A DNA stretch of 64,000 bases. Origin: Chitinophagaceae bacterium IBVUCB1 (GTDB lineage Bacteria; Bacteroidota; Bacteroidia; Chitinophagales; Chitinophagaceae). The notes beneath the pieces were generated by a model. The model was not told where the DNA came from and did not search any database. It saw only the letters and a program-made list of their open reading frames with translations. The position numbers were made by a program, and so were the translations under genes. The DNA is taken from assembly GCA_002127285.1 (NCBI GenBank), contig NFUW01000002.1, positions 892,744 through 956,743 of the forward strand, written 5' to 3'. Numbering within the stretch: the first letter of the stretch is position 1; each line of letters opens with the position of its first letter. Shown piece by piece: positions 32,732 to 40,243 of the stretch.

Positions 32732-33867
32732 ACTGTAATTGGCTTATTATTTTTCAAGTTAACCAGAGCCCGACGTGCAGTAAAAAAGTATATATCTCCC
32801 AATACCAGCATACACAATAGGGTTTTTATAAAATACTCGTAGCGAAGTTTATCTAGCAATGGGATAATATCTTTAGGAATGATAGAGGATCCAAGGATTG
32901 TAACCCAAAACAAAAGAGAAGACCATTTGCTCTTGGGTCTTGATATATACCATAGCAGCACACCACCTATAGCTATTATATAAGTTGCTGGCTCAGATGC
33001 ACGATTAAATATTATAACCCATATCAATAAAAATGCAACAAGTTGAGACATGTTCTTACCTGCAAAAAAATGTATGACTAAATAAAACAAAAAGCATAGA
33101 ATTGCGATTATTAATATATATCGCTCTGCTATTGTCCAACCTACAACAGTAGCCAGTCCATACACAGAATAACTCTCTTTTATTTTATCGCCAGATATTA
33201 TCTGCAACCAATCCTGATAATACGTTATGATTTGTGCAGGTGTTATGAATAATAACAACGCAGCATTCAAAATCAACATCCAAAACAATCCGTATGCAAT
33301 CATTTTATACCATGTCTTATTATAAAAACAAAGTAAGCCTATTATACCCCCATAACCTTTTATTAAGAAACTAAGCACCATAAATAATGATGATAAAAAT
33401 GGTTTGCCGTTTTGCAATGAAGACCATGCCGCTAGCATAAAAGCCAATACAAATGGGTTAGTTTGTGTATGCCCTAAGTTATTAACTATATCAAACAATA
33501 TAAGCAGTATAAATATATAATTCTCCTCATCTTTCAATGGTAAATACCTGAATATTATAAAACATGTAAGGGCTGTAAATATTACCCACACAAGCATGCC
33601 AATACCAATTGGCAACAGCCCGAATGGCATAAAAAACAACGGAAAAACAGGGTTGTAATAAAACAAGTCATAATACTCTGAAGGATACTCAGCATACAAT
33701 GGCAATGAATCTAAAAAATGAAAAACGGATTGACGGTATATAATAAAATTATTATTATGACCAAATGCCAATAGTTGGATGTAAACAAATAATGCAGCTA
33801 ACACATACAACATAAGCAAAACCTTGTATTGCAGTACATTTTTTTTTACTGTATGTAGCAAACTCAT
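32728..33867 (-). CDS. GT87/DUF2029-like membrane glycosyltransferase
   Basis: 379 residues, nine to ten hydrophobic segments. FIIYRQSVFHFLDSLPLY and YDLFYYNPVFPLFFMPFGLLP match the conserved first-loop region of polyprenyl-phosphate-mannose dependent alpha-mannosyltransferases (GT87), and GHTQTNPFVLAFMLAAW and FLIKGYGGIIGLLCF the next conserved parts. First gene of the minus-strand unit GT87-GT2-deacetylase. Strongly A+T-rich by eye. Acceptor unknown. Confidence 0.8.
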   Translation of the reverse strand: MSLLHTVKKNVLQYKVLLMLYVLAALFVYIQLLAFGHNNNFIIYRQSVFHFLDSLPLYAEYPSEYYDLFYYNPVFPLFFMPFGLLPIGIGMLVWVIFTALTCFIIFRYLPLKDEENYIFILLILFDIVNNLGHTQTNPFVLAFMLAAWSSLQNGKPFLSSLFMVLSFLIKGYGGIIGLLCFYNKTWYKMIAYGLFWMLILNAALLLFITPAQIITYYQDWLQIISGDKIKESYSVYGLATVVGWTIAERYILIIAILCFLFYLVIHFFAGKNMSQLVAFLLIWVIIFNRASEPATYIIAIGGVLLWYISRPKSKWSSLLFWVTILGSSIIPKDIIPLLDKLRYEYFIKTLLCMLVLGDIYFFTARRALVNLKNNKPITV

Positions 33868-33948
33868 TATAAATGTGCAAATCAGAATCCGGCTCGCAAA
33901 TGTAGATGATTAATTGAGACTTTAAGAGTTAGTTATCGATAATGTATA

Positions 33949-34305
33949 CTAATAAAATGCATCTTCGAAATGCTTTATCTCGGCTACCGCATCTCCTTTT
34001 AATAATATGCTGATGATGTCGAAACGTACATCCTGATACTGCCTGTTTTGGTCAAAAAATACCTCAGCCGCCGCCTTCAGGTGCGCTTGTTTGGCAGGGG
34101 TTACAGCCTCTTCCGGAAAACCAAAATCAAAATTTCGACGGGTTTTTACTTCCACTATCACAATAGTACCTGCTGTTTCGGCAATGATGTCCACCTCTTT
34201 TTTGCCGCTGCGCCAGTTGGTAAACAACACATTATAACCCTTTTTTAGCAAAAAGTTTTCTGCAATATGTTCGCCTTTTATGCCTGTTTCCTTATGTTTG
34301 CCCAT
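33949..34305 (-). CDS. yraN: YraN/UPF0102-family endonuclease-like protein
   Basis: 118 residues from MGKHKETGIKGEHIAENFL, the normal family start; the frame is open 36 codons further but that part overlaps the divergent isomerase gene and has no family similarity. Restriction-endonuclease fold core is visible: GEHIAENFLLKKGY, the metal site E-V-D-I-I-A ... IVIVEVKTRR. Function in bacteria is not firmly established; fold suggests nuclease activity. Only 17 bases separate its start from the divergent isomerase start. Confidence 0.9.
   Translation of the reverse strand: MGKHKETGIKGEHIAENFLLKKGYNVLFTNWRSGKKEVDIIAETAGTIVIVEVKTRRNFDFGFPEEAVTPAKQAHLKAAAEVFFDQNRQYQDVRFDIISILLKGDAVAEIKHFEDAFY
34293..34300 (+). 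promoter_or_regulatory. -7 box of the isomerase gene inside yraN
   Basis: TATGTTTG, exact TAnnTTTG match, 22 bases before the ATG at 34323 and overlapping the second to fourth codons of divergent yraN. No TTTG at -33 (TTCG). Confidence 0.5.
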
Positions 34306-34322
34306 CCAAAAAAGAAAAGTAA

Positions 34323-35306
34323 ATGAAGCAGTTAATTGCCGATTTTCCCATACAGCTACACGAAGCCCTGATAATTGGTCAAAGTTATCGTTTCGCAACG
34401 GCAAAAAAAGCATTCAATAATGTTGTTTTGACGGGATTGGGCGGCAGCGGTATTGGTGGTTCTATCGTCCAGAACTATGTTTTCGATAAAATGAAAATAC
34501 CTTTTATCGTCAACAAAGATTATTTCCTGCCTGCTTTTGTCAACAGCAATTCATTGGTTATCGTATCTTCTTACTCGGGTAATACAGAAGAAACAATCGT
34601 AGCCATGCAGCAGGCATTGAAAGCAAAAGCTACTGTTGTATGTATCACATCTGGCGGAAAGATTGCCGAAATATCCCGTAAGAAAAAACTGGACTGTATT
34701 TTACTACCTGCGGGTATGCCACCTCGCGCATGTATTGGCTACTCTATGACGCAGGTACTATTTGTGCTGCAACACTTCGGGCTGATAAAAGATGGATTTG
34801 AAAAAGACATTAAAGCATCCATCAAACTGATAAAAGACGACGTAAAAGACATACAGAAAAGAGCAAAGGCCATGGCACAAAAACTGTATGGCAAAACGCC
34901 TGTAATATATACCGCAGCAGACTTTGAGGGTGTAGGTGTACGCTTTCGCCAGCAGATAAATGAAAACAGCAAAATGCTGTGCTGGCACCATGCCATACCA
35001 GAAATGAACCATAATGAGCTGGTAGGCTGGCGTGATAAAGACAGCAGCAAAGCAGTAGTGATACTGCGCAACGAAACGGACTATGAACGTGTGAAGCTGC
35101 GAATTGAAATCAATAAAAAAGTAATAAAGAAATACACTACAAACCTAACAGAGATATACAGCAAAGGTAAAAGCTATTGGGAAAAAGTATTTTACTTCAT
35201 CCACCTAACAGATTGGGTATCTGTATATCTGGCAGATATGCGCAAACAAGATGCTACTGAGGTAAAAGTAATAGACTTCCTGAAAGGGGAACTATCAAAA
35301 TCATAA
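34323..35306 (+). CDS. Bifunctional phosphoglucose/phosphomannose isomerase
   Basis: 327 residues. Interconverts glucose-6-P or mannose-6-P with fructose-6-P. Two SIS domains: GLGGSGIGGSIVQNY at ~38-52 and VSSYSGNTEETI at ~81-92 bind the sugar phosphate, and NENSKMLCWHHAIPEMNHNELVGW carries the active-site Glu and the His of the archaeal-type PGI/PMI family. Much shorter than classical PGI, as expected for this family. It would supply mannose and fructose phosphates to the glycan genes upstream. Monocistronic with terminator. Confidence 0.88.
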   Translation: MKQLIADFPIQLHEALIIGQSYRFATAKKAFNNVVLTGLGGSGIGGSIVQNYVFDKMKIPFIVNKDYFLPAFVNSNSLVIVSSYSGNTEETIVAMQQALKAKATVVCITSGGKIAEISRKKKLDCILLPAGMPPRACIGYSMTQVLFVLQHFGLIKDGFEKDIKASIKLIKDDVKDIQKRAKAMAQKLYGKTPVIYTAADFEGVGVRFRQQINENSKMLCWHHAIPEMNHNELVGWRDKDSSKAVVILRNETDYERVKLRIEINKKVIKKYTTNLTEIYSKGKSYWEKVFYFIHLTDWVSVYLADMRKQDATEVKVIDFLKGELSKS

Positions 35307-35329
35307 CAACGAATAAATAACGATACAAC

Positions 35330-35358
35330 AGCCCTGAATATTTTTCAGGGCTATTTTT
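35330..35358 (+). terminator. Terminator after the isomerase gene
   Basis: 9-bp perfect stem AGCCCTGAA/TTCAGGGCT (35330-35338 / 35344-35352), followed by ATTTTTTA. Confidence 0.88.
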
Positions 35359-35369
35359 TATAAATCATT

Positions 35370-35400
35370 TTTGTGCAAGAACATAAATGTATTACCTTTG
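35370..35400 (+). promoter_or_regulatory. Promoter of SRP RNA
   Basis: TTTG at 35370-35373, 19 bases, TACCTTTG at 35393-35400: full consensus, 5 bases before the predicted RNA 5' stem. Confidence 0.82.
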
Positions 35401-35405
35401 CCGCC

Positions 35406-35503
35406 CTGGCAAGTCTTATACGGCCAGCTCCTGCTGAATCCCCCAGGACAGGAATGTAGCAAGGGTGGGCGGTTGTAGCGGCGCGATGTGAGTAACTTGC
35501 CAG
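35406..35503 (+). ncRNA. ffs: Signal recognition particle RNA, small bacterial (4.5S) type
   Basis: The ~98-base RNA closes with a 9-bp stem CTGGCAAGT (35406-35414) / ACTTGCCAG (35495-35503) directly followed by an eight-T run as terminator. The apical part contains CCCAGGACAGGAATGTAGCAAGGGTG, the conserved SRP helix 8 with its GGAA tetraloop and the asymmetric loop that binds Ffh. No Alu domain, so the short form. It guides membrane and secreted proteins to the translocon with Ffh and FtsY. Confidence 0.93.
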
Positions 35504-35575
35504 TTTTTTTTATTCTCTTTTTTCAAGACTTTCCCACATTTTACAATAAGAACTGGCAGCAGCAGCAGAAATTTC

Positions 35576-35583
35576 TAAATTTG
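35576..35583 (+). promoter_or_regulatory. -7 box upstream of the transaldolase gene
   Basis: TAAATTTG, 19 bases before the ATG. The surrounding sequence (about 35560-35588) is a CAGCAG.../...GCTGCTG imperfect inverted repeat overlapping the box, which could act as an operator or leader stem. Confidence 0.5.
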
Positions 35584-35601
35584 CTGCTGAAATAAATTGA
35601 T

Positions 35602-36255
35602 ATGAAATTCTTTATAGATACAGCCAATCTGGCACAGATAAAAGAAGCACACGAACTGGGTATTTTAGATGGTGTTACCACCAACCCATCGCTGATGGCA
35701 AAAGAAGGCATCAAAGGCTCAGATGCGCAAATGCAACATTATATAGACATCTGCAATATTGTGGATGGTCCGGTAAGTGCAGAAGTAATCAGTACTGACT
35801 TCGATGGCATAGTAGCCGAGGGCAAAAAGCTGGCTGCGCTGCATGAAAATATTGTGGTAAAAGTGCCGATGATAAAAGATGGCATCAAAGCCATCAAATG
35901 GTTTACCGACAATGGTATTCGTACCAACTGTACATTAGTATTCTCTGCCGGGCAAGCAATATTAGCAGCAAAAGCAGGTGCAACGTATGTATCACCCTTT
36001 ATAGGCAGGATAGATGATAGCAGTTGGGATGGTGTGCAACTGATAGAGCAGATAGTGAGCGTGTATAATGCACAAGGCTTTATGACAGAGGTATTGGCAG
36101 CATCAATCCGCAACCCATTGCATATTGTGCGCTGTGCAGAAGCTGGTGCAGATGTGTGTACTTGCCCGCTTAGTTCTATACTTGGATTGCTGAAACACCC
36201 GCTAACAGATATAGGGCTTGAGCAGTTTTTGAAAGATGCAAAATCTGTGCAGTAA
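35602..36255 (+). CDS. tal: Transaldolase, short TalC type
   Basis: 217 residues. Moves a dihydroxyacetone unit between sugar phosphates in the non-oxidative pentose phosphate pathway. TIM barrel with GVTTNPSLMAKEG (~24-36), Schiff-base Lys87 in NIVVKVPM, TLVFSAGQAILAAKAGA. Fructose-6-phosphate aldolases of this family have Gln and Tyr at two active-site positions; here they are Glu61 (SAEV) and Phe in YVSPFIGRIDD, the transaldolase signature, so I prefer transaldolase over FSA. Monocistronic. Confidence 0.9.
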   Translation: MKFFIDTANLAQIKEAHELGILDGVTTNPSLMAKEGIKGSDAQMQHYIDICNIVDGPVSAEVISTDFDGIVAEGKKLAALHENIVVKVPMIKDGIKAIKWFTDNGIRTNCTLVFSAGQAILAAKAGATYVSPFIGRIDDSSWDGVQLIEQIVSVYNAQGFMTEVLAASIRNPLHIVRCAEAGADVCTCPLSSILGLLKHPLTDIGLEQFLKDAKSVQ

Positions 36256-36273
36256 CCAGACTGATATATCATT

Positions 36274-36308
36274 ATAACAAAAGGCTGTCTATGACAGCCT
36301 TTTGTTAT
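36274..36308. terminator. Bidirectional terminator between transaldolase gene and tRNA-Leu(GAG)
   Basis: 16-bp perfect stem (36274-36289 / 36293-36308) with loop TAT; A-run/T-run arms serve both convergent transcripts. Confidence 0.9.
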
Positions 36309-36317
36309 GTATGTAAG

Positions 36318-36401
36318 TGCGGAAGAGGAGATTCGAACTCCCACGGCTGTTACCCCGCTACCACCTCAAAGTAGTGCGTCTACCAGTTTCGCCACCTCCG
36401 C
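36318..36401 (-). tRNA. tRNA-Leu (anticodon GAG)
   Basis: 84-base class II tRNA on the minus strand: acceptor GCGGAGG/CTTCCGC (one G-T), anticodon stem CTACT/GGTAG with loop TTGAGGT (anticodon GAG), long variable arm, T loop TTCGAAT. Discriminator A, CCA not encoded. Confidence 0.95.
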
Positions 36402-36413
36402 TTTTAAGGACTG

Positions 36414-36421
36414 CAAATGTA
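36414..36421 (-). promoter_or_regulatory. -7 box of tRNA-Leu(GAG)
   Basis: TACATTTG on the minus strand, exact TAnnTTTG match, 12 bases upstream of the tRNA 5' end; the -33 position has TTTT rather than TTTG. Confidence 0.6.
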
Positions 36422-36461
36422 AACGGAAAACTCAATATTGAAAAATGAAACAACAAAAAAC

Positions 36462-37622
36462 TTATCGCCTAAGTATAATGCGAAAAGTTGTGCCCTTGCC
36501 TGCTTCAGACTGTTTTACAAATAGTGAACCATGATGGTATTTTTCTATTATTCTTTTAGATAGCGAAAGTCCTAAACCCCATCCTCTTTTCTTGGTTGTA
36601 AAGCCGGGAACGAATACACGCTTTAACTGGTGCTTGGGTATGCCCTTGCCGGTATCACTCACATCTACCAATACCTGGTGCTTTTGATTTTGTACTTGCA
36701 CCTCTATCCTACCCTTGCCATCCATTGCATCCAGCGCATTGCGCATCAGGTTTTCTATCACCCAATCAAACAACGGACCGCTGATGTTGACGGGTATTTC
36801 AGCATCGCTGTTTTGCAGTGTTATAGCTACTTTGCTTGGCGCACGCTTTTGCATATAGTCAACCATTGCCTGTAGCCTTGTCACCAAATCTTCTTCTTCA
36901 AGCTGCGGTGCGCTGCCCACTTTGCTAAATCTATCTGCAACCAGCTTCAGCCGGTCCAGGTCTTTTTGCATTTCAGTCAATGCATCTGCATTGCCACTGT
37001 CGTCTTTCAATATCTCCAGCCAACCCTCAATAGAGCTAAGTGGCGTGCCAAGCTGATGTGCCGTTTCTTTGGACAAGCCCACCCAAACTTGGTTTTGCAA
37101 GGAACGGTGCGCTGATGTAAGTGCCAGCAACACGATAGCCAGAAAGAGTATAATAACCGTAAGCTGTACATACGGGTAATAACGCAACTGCATCAACAAG
37201 CTCGACTCACCGTAATACACATGCTGCTTGCCACTATTATACTCAAAAACCAATGGCTGGTTATTAGCTTTGAATACCGCTAATTGCTCATTGGGATAAT
37301 TTTTGTTTTTCGCTACTTCTACACTATCCAGATTGGAGTGGCTGAGTATTTTACCACTATCGTCAGTAAGTATCAGTGGTATGGTTTTATTTTGCTCCAG
37401 TACCATACCTGCAAATTGCAATGCAACGGGGTCTTCAGTACTATTCGGCACTTTCAGTGCTTCGACTAATTGGGCTATGTTTTTCCGTTCTTCCTCAGCC
37501 AGTTTTGCAGCCAGTTGGTTGGTATAGTATAGCGATGCCCCCACTATACACATAGCAATTATAATAAGATATGTTTTCCAGTTAAAATATTGGCGCATAC
37601 CGGCTTTTAAAAACGAAATCAA
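36462..37622 (-). CDS. Sensor histidine kinase (orphan)
   Basis: 386 residues. One N-terminal membrane helix (~16-35), a ~110-residue extracytoplasmic sensor region, a second helix (~150-170), then HisKA with phospho-acceptor His189 in SKETAHQLGTPLSSIEGW, and a HATPase domain with N box NLMRNALDAM, DTGKGIP and GWGLGLSLSKRI. No HAMP domain is evident. No response regulator gene is adjacent, so it works with a partner elsewhere. Monocistronic, downstream of which lies tRNA-Leu. Confidence 0.9.
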   Translation of the reverse strand: MISFLKAGMRQYFNWKTYLIIIAMCIVGASLYYTNQLAAKLAEEERKNIAQLVEALKVPNSTEDPVALQFAGMVLEQNKTIPLILTDDSGKILSHSNLDSVEVAKNKNYPNEQLAVFKANNQPLVFEYNSGKQHVYYGESSLLMQLRYYPYVQLTVIILFLAIVLLALTSAHRSLQNQVWVGLSKETAHQLGTPLSSIEGWLEILKDDSGNADALTEMQKDLDRLKLVADRFSKVGSAPQLEEEDLVTRLQAMVDYMQKRAPSKVAITLQNSDAEIPVNISGPLFDWVIENLMRNALDAMDGKGRIEVQVQNQKHQVLVDVSDTGKGIPKHQLKRVFVPGFTTKKRGWGLGLSLSKRIIEKYHHGSLFVKQSEAGKGTTFRIILRR

Positions 37623-37691
37623 GGTAAAAATATTATGATTTTGAACGAATAACTATTATTTTTGTCTGCGAAAAATTATTTTCTTTTCAAC

Positions 37692-37919
37692 ATGCAACAC
37701 AACCAGGAACATTCTCACGACGCACATGTAGATTTAGACAACCCTGCAGATATTGAGTTGAATAAACCATCTAAATCGCGCTTTTTATTCCTGCTGTTTT
37801 TCTTCGGCATATTCATATTTTCTTGGGCAGGTTGTTACAATCTGTATGAGCATAAGTACAAGAGCAATAAAGATGCTCAGGCTCCTGAAAGCAGTTTGTA
37901 CGACCCTAAGTACAAATAG
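37692..37919 (+). CDS. Small single-span membrane protein
   Basis: 75 residues from the ATG chosen at MQHNQEHSHDAH; an in-frame start 30 bases upstream is possible. His/Asp-rich N-terminus, one hydrophobic segment (FLFLLFFFGIFIFSWAGC), then a charged C-terminus ending DPKYK. A TATTTTTG -7 box at 37657-37664 lies upstream, favouring the later ATG. Short, but codon pattern and position before the glycosyltransferase gene (17 bases) support a real gene. Function unknown. Confidence 0.65.
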   Translation: MQHNQEHSHDAHVDLDNPADIELNKPSKSRFLFLLFFFGIFIFSWAGCYNLYEHKYKSNKDAQAPESSLYDPKYK

Positions 37920-37936
37920 TGCAGTAGCCCTCTGTA

Positions 37937-38986
37937 ATGATAGTTTGCCAGCAAGATACCGCCGTCGTCATACTTAGCTATAATGGCAAGAAATGGCACG
38001 AGCAGTTTCTACCCCAGATAGTTGCTGAAGCCCATACGGGTTACGAGGTAATAGTAGTAGATAATGCATCTACAGACGATACCTATGCCTACTTGCAGGA
38101 GCAATTTCCTACTGTCAAAACTCTGCAAATAGGTATCAACAGGGGCTTTTCTAATGGCTATGCCGAGGCATTGAAGCAGATAGAAGCCAAATACTACATA
38201 CTCCTCAGTTCCGATTTTGAAGTAACCACAGGCTGGTATCCCCCACTGATACAGGCCATGCAACGCTACCCGGGACTGGCTGCCTGCCAACCCAAAATAC
38301 GCTACTGGCGAGACAAGGAATATTTTGAATATGCAGGTGCAGGTGGCGGTTTTATGGACAATTTCGGCTACTTGTTTTGCCGTGGCAGGGTTTTCAATAC
38401 ACTGGAAAAAGACAACGGACAATACAATGACGATATAGAAGTATTCTGGGCATCTGGTGGATGCTTTATGGTGCGGGCTGACTTATATCACAAAGCTGGT
38501 GGGCTGGATCACGACTTGTATGCACACATGGAAGAAGTGGACCTCTGCTGGCGGTTGAAGAATATGGGCTATAAAATTGGCTATATAGGGCAATCTACTG
38601 TATATCATGTTGGTGGTAGCGTCATCAGCTATGGCAGCCCGCAAAAACTGTATTATAATTTCCGCAATAGCCTTGTGCTGCTGACCAAAAACGAAAAGAC
38701 CAGTAAACTGCTCTGGTTGTTCCCCCTTCGCTTGGTGTTAGATGGTATTGCAGGCTTGCAGATGCTGTTTACAGGCAAGTTGCAGGGCACGCTCACTATC
38801 ATCAAAGCGCATTTTCATTTCTATGGCAGCCTCGGCAAGTGGCTGCAACGCCGCAGGGAAGCTAAGCAACTCATTACCCATCGCAACACAAGTGGCATCT
38901 ATCGCAAGAGTATTGTTTGGCAATATTTTGTACTGCGTAAGTTTGTTTTTTCCAAACTGAACTGGCAGCCAGATAAATTGCAATAA
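37937..38986 (+). CDS. Family 2 glycosyltransferase (rhamnosyltransferase-like)
   Basis: 349 residues, GT-A fold. TAVVILSYNGKKWHEQFLP, VVDNASTDDTYAYL, NRGFSNGYAEALKQ, YYILLSSDFEVTTGW (D-x-D-like site) and GGLDHDLYAHMEEVDLCWRL with the catalytic-base ED/E-D-x-x-R pattern match WcaA/rhamnosyltransferase-type enzymes. A C-terminal hydrophobic/basic stretch (LLWLFPLRLVLDGIAGL) suggests membrane association. Starts 17 bases after the small membrane protein gene. Confidence 0.88.
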   Translation: MIVCQQDTAVVILSYNGKKWHEQFLPQIVAEAHTGYEVIVVDNASTDDTYAYLQEQFPTVKTLQIGINRGFSNGYAEALKQIEAKYYILLSSDFEVTTGWYPPLIQAMQRYPGLAACQPKIRYWRDKEYFEYAGAGGGFMDNFGYLFCRGRVFNTLEKDNGQYNDDIEVFWASGGCFMVRADLYHKAGGLDHDLYAHMEEVDLCWRLKNMGYKIGYIGQSTVYHVGGSVISYGSPQKLYYNFRNSLVLLTKNEKTSKLLWLFPLRLVLDGIAGLQMLFTGKLQGTLTIIKAHFHFYGSLGKWLQRRREAKQLITHRNTSGIYRKSIVWQYFVLRKFVFSKLNWQPDKLQ

Positions 38987-38997
38987 TGGCAACACGC

Positions 38998-39030
38998 TTT
39001 TACCGACAATAACCACCCCTTTACCGACAA
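38998..39030 (+). promoter_or_regulatory. Paired direct repeat TTTACCGACAA, candidate LytTR operator
   Basis: TTTACCGACAA occurs at 38999-39009 and again at 39020-39030, an exact 11-base direct repeat with 21-base period (two helical turns). A weaker third copy (TTGCCTAAA) follows at about 39042. The pair sits ~50 bases upstream of a possible -7 box (TACTTTTA, 39079-39086) for the operon that encodes a LytTR regulator. LytTR domains bind direct repeats of ~9 bases with 12-13 base spacing, so this is a good candidate operator. Confidence 0.55.
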
Positions 39031-39106
39031 GCAACGCTTTCTTGCCTAAAGTCATTTCTCATCCCTGCTGAAAGCCTATACTTTTACAGCATAAACAGGT
39101 ATAGTG

Positions 39107-39853
39107 ATGAGACAAAACATACAGGACTGGAAGCAACCACGCTACCGCCGTCCACGCAATGGCAATGACAAAGTTTGGTTCGGTGTAAGTATAGCACTGA
39201 TAGGTGCTTTCCTCTTTACAAAAAAAATATTCGGGTTCGATTTTGATTGGCAAACGCTATGGCCGATAGTATTGGTGTCGGTTGGTTTGCTCATAGGCGT
39301 TAAAAAACGTTTTTCAGGGCATGCATGGTGGATATTGATGCTGATAGGTGGAGCGCACCTGATACCCGAATTTACGATAGGCGATACCCGTTCGTCGAGT
39401 TTGATATTGCCGATTGCACTGATTATAGGTGGTATTGTGATGATACTGAACAGTAAAAAAAACAAATCTGCCAACTGCATGGATAAAATGCAGGTAGTAA
39501 CAACCAACGAAAACCAACTAAATATAGACGTAACATTTGCAGGGCGGAAAGAGATTGTAACATCCAAAGACTTTAAAGGCGGTAATATCAATGCCACGTT
39601 TGGCGGTGTAGAGGTAAATATGGTGCAGGCAGATGGTACAGGGGCAATGGTACTGAATTGCAGGGTGTCTTTTGGTGGTGTAGAGCTGATAGTACCATCG
39701 CACTGGGAAATTCAGAACGAGGTGCAGCCCACGCTTGGCAGCGTAGAAGACCGCAGGGCGATGCGCATGAACACCAATACCAGCGAAGAAAAAAAGGTAT
39801 TGATACTGAAAGGCACTTGCAGCTTTGGCAGCATCGAAATCAAATCGTATTAG
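39107..39853 (+). CDS. LiaF-like membrane protein (DUF5668 plus LiaF C-terminal domain)
   Basis: 248 residues from ATG 39107 (a GTG directly before is possible). N-terminal half has three to four membrane segments with the paired-helix pattern FGVSIALIGAFLF / LWPIVLVSVGLLIGV / SLILPIALIIGGIVMIL of DUF5668. The C-terminal ~115 residues are the repeated beta-helix domain: NIDVTFAGRKEIV, GGNINATFGGVEVNM, VSFGGVELIVPSHW, CSFGSIEIKSY. LiaF inhibits a sensor kinase in the Firmicute envelope-stress system; here it heads an operon ending in LytS/LytTR genes, suggesting an analogous sensory role. Confidence 0.8.
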   Translation: MRQNIQDWKQPRYRRPRNGNDKVWFGVSIALIGAFLFTKKIFGFDFDWQTLWPIVLVSVGLLIGVKKRFSGHAWWILMLIGGAHLIPEFTIGDTRSSSLILPIALIIGGIVMILNSKKNKSANCMDKMQVVTTNENQLNIDVTFAGRKEIVTSKDFKGGNINATFGGVEVNMVQADGTGAMVLNCRVSFGGVELIVPSHWEIQNEVQPTLGSVEDRRAMRMNTNTSEEKKVLILKGTCSFGSIEIKSY

Positions 39854-39907
39854 CAACTATCAATCGGCACCCTGCAATGGGTGCCATATCAATATCTGAC
39901 AATTTTT

Positions 39908-40243
39908 ATGAAAGCCTACACAGCACAAATTATCTACAAAATTAAATGCGATGGCATCAGTACCGAACAGTATGAAGAACAATGGCGGTTGGTGTTCGCC
40001 TCGGATATGCGCGACGCCCTTTTTCAGGCAAGAGTGGTAGCCAAAGAAGAAGAAACTACCTTTGTTGACCGCCACGGGCGCACCGTAGCATGGGAACTGG
40101 TAGCCGTAAAAGACATGCAGGAAGTGGACGTAAAACACGGCAGTCTGCTGTTTTCATCGGTGAAAGAGATAGAGCCCATCGCATCGCCGCTATGGACAGA
40201 GCCTGAAACTGTGATGAATAAAAAGGCTGATACTTGGCATTAA
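39908..40243 (+). CDS. DUF4288-like protein
   Basis: 111 residues from MKAYTAQIIYKIKCDG, chosen because the upstream ORF extension has no similarity and starts in the spacer. Pattern fits DUF4288: an N-terminal beta-hairpin (YTAQIIYKI), EEQWRLVFASDMRDALFQARVVAKEEE, and DRHGRTVAWELVAVKDM. Soluble, function unknown. Lies 54 bases after the LiaF-like gene and overlaps the LytS-type kinase by 10 bases. Confidence 0.7.
   Translation: MKAYTAQIIYKIKCDGISTEQYEEQWRLVFASDMRDALFQARVVAKEEETTFVDRHGRTVAWELVAVKDMQEVDVKHGSLLFSSVKEIEPIASPLWTEPETVMNKKADTWH

Noticed and set aside
35602-36255. Fructose-6-phosphate aldolase (FSA)
   Set aside because: The active-site Gln and Tyr of FSA are replaced by Glu61 and Phe, the transaldolase pattern.
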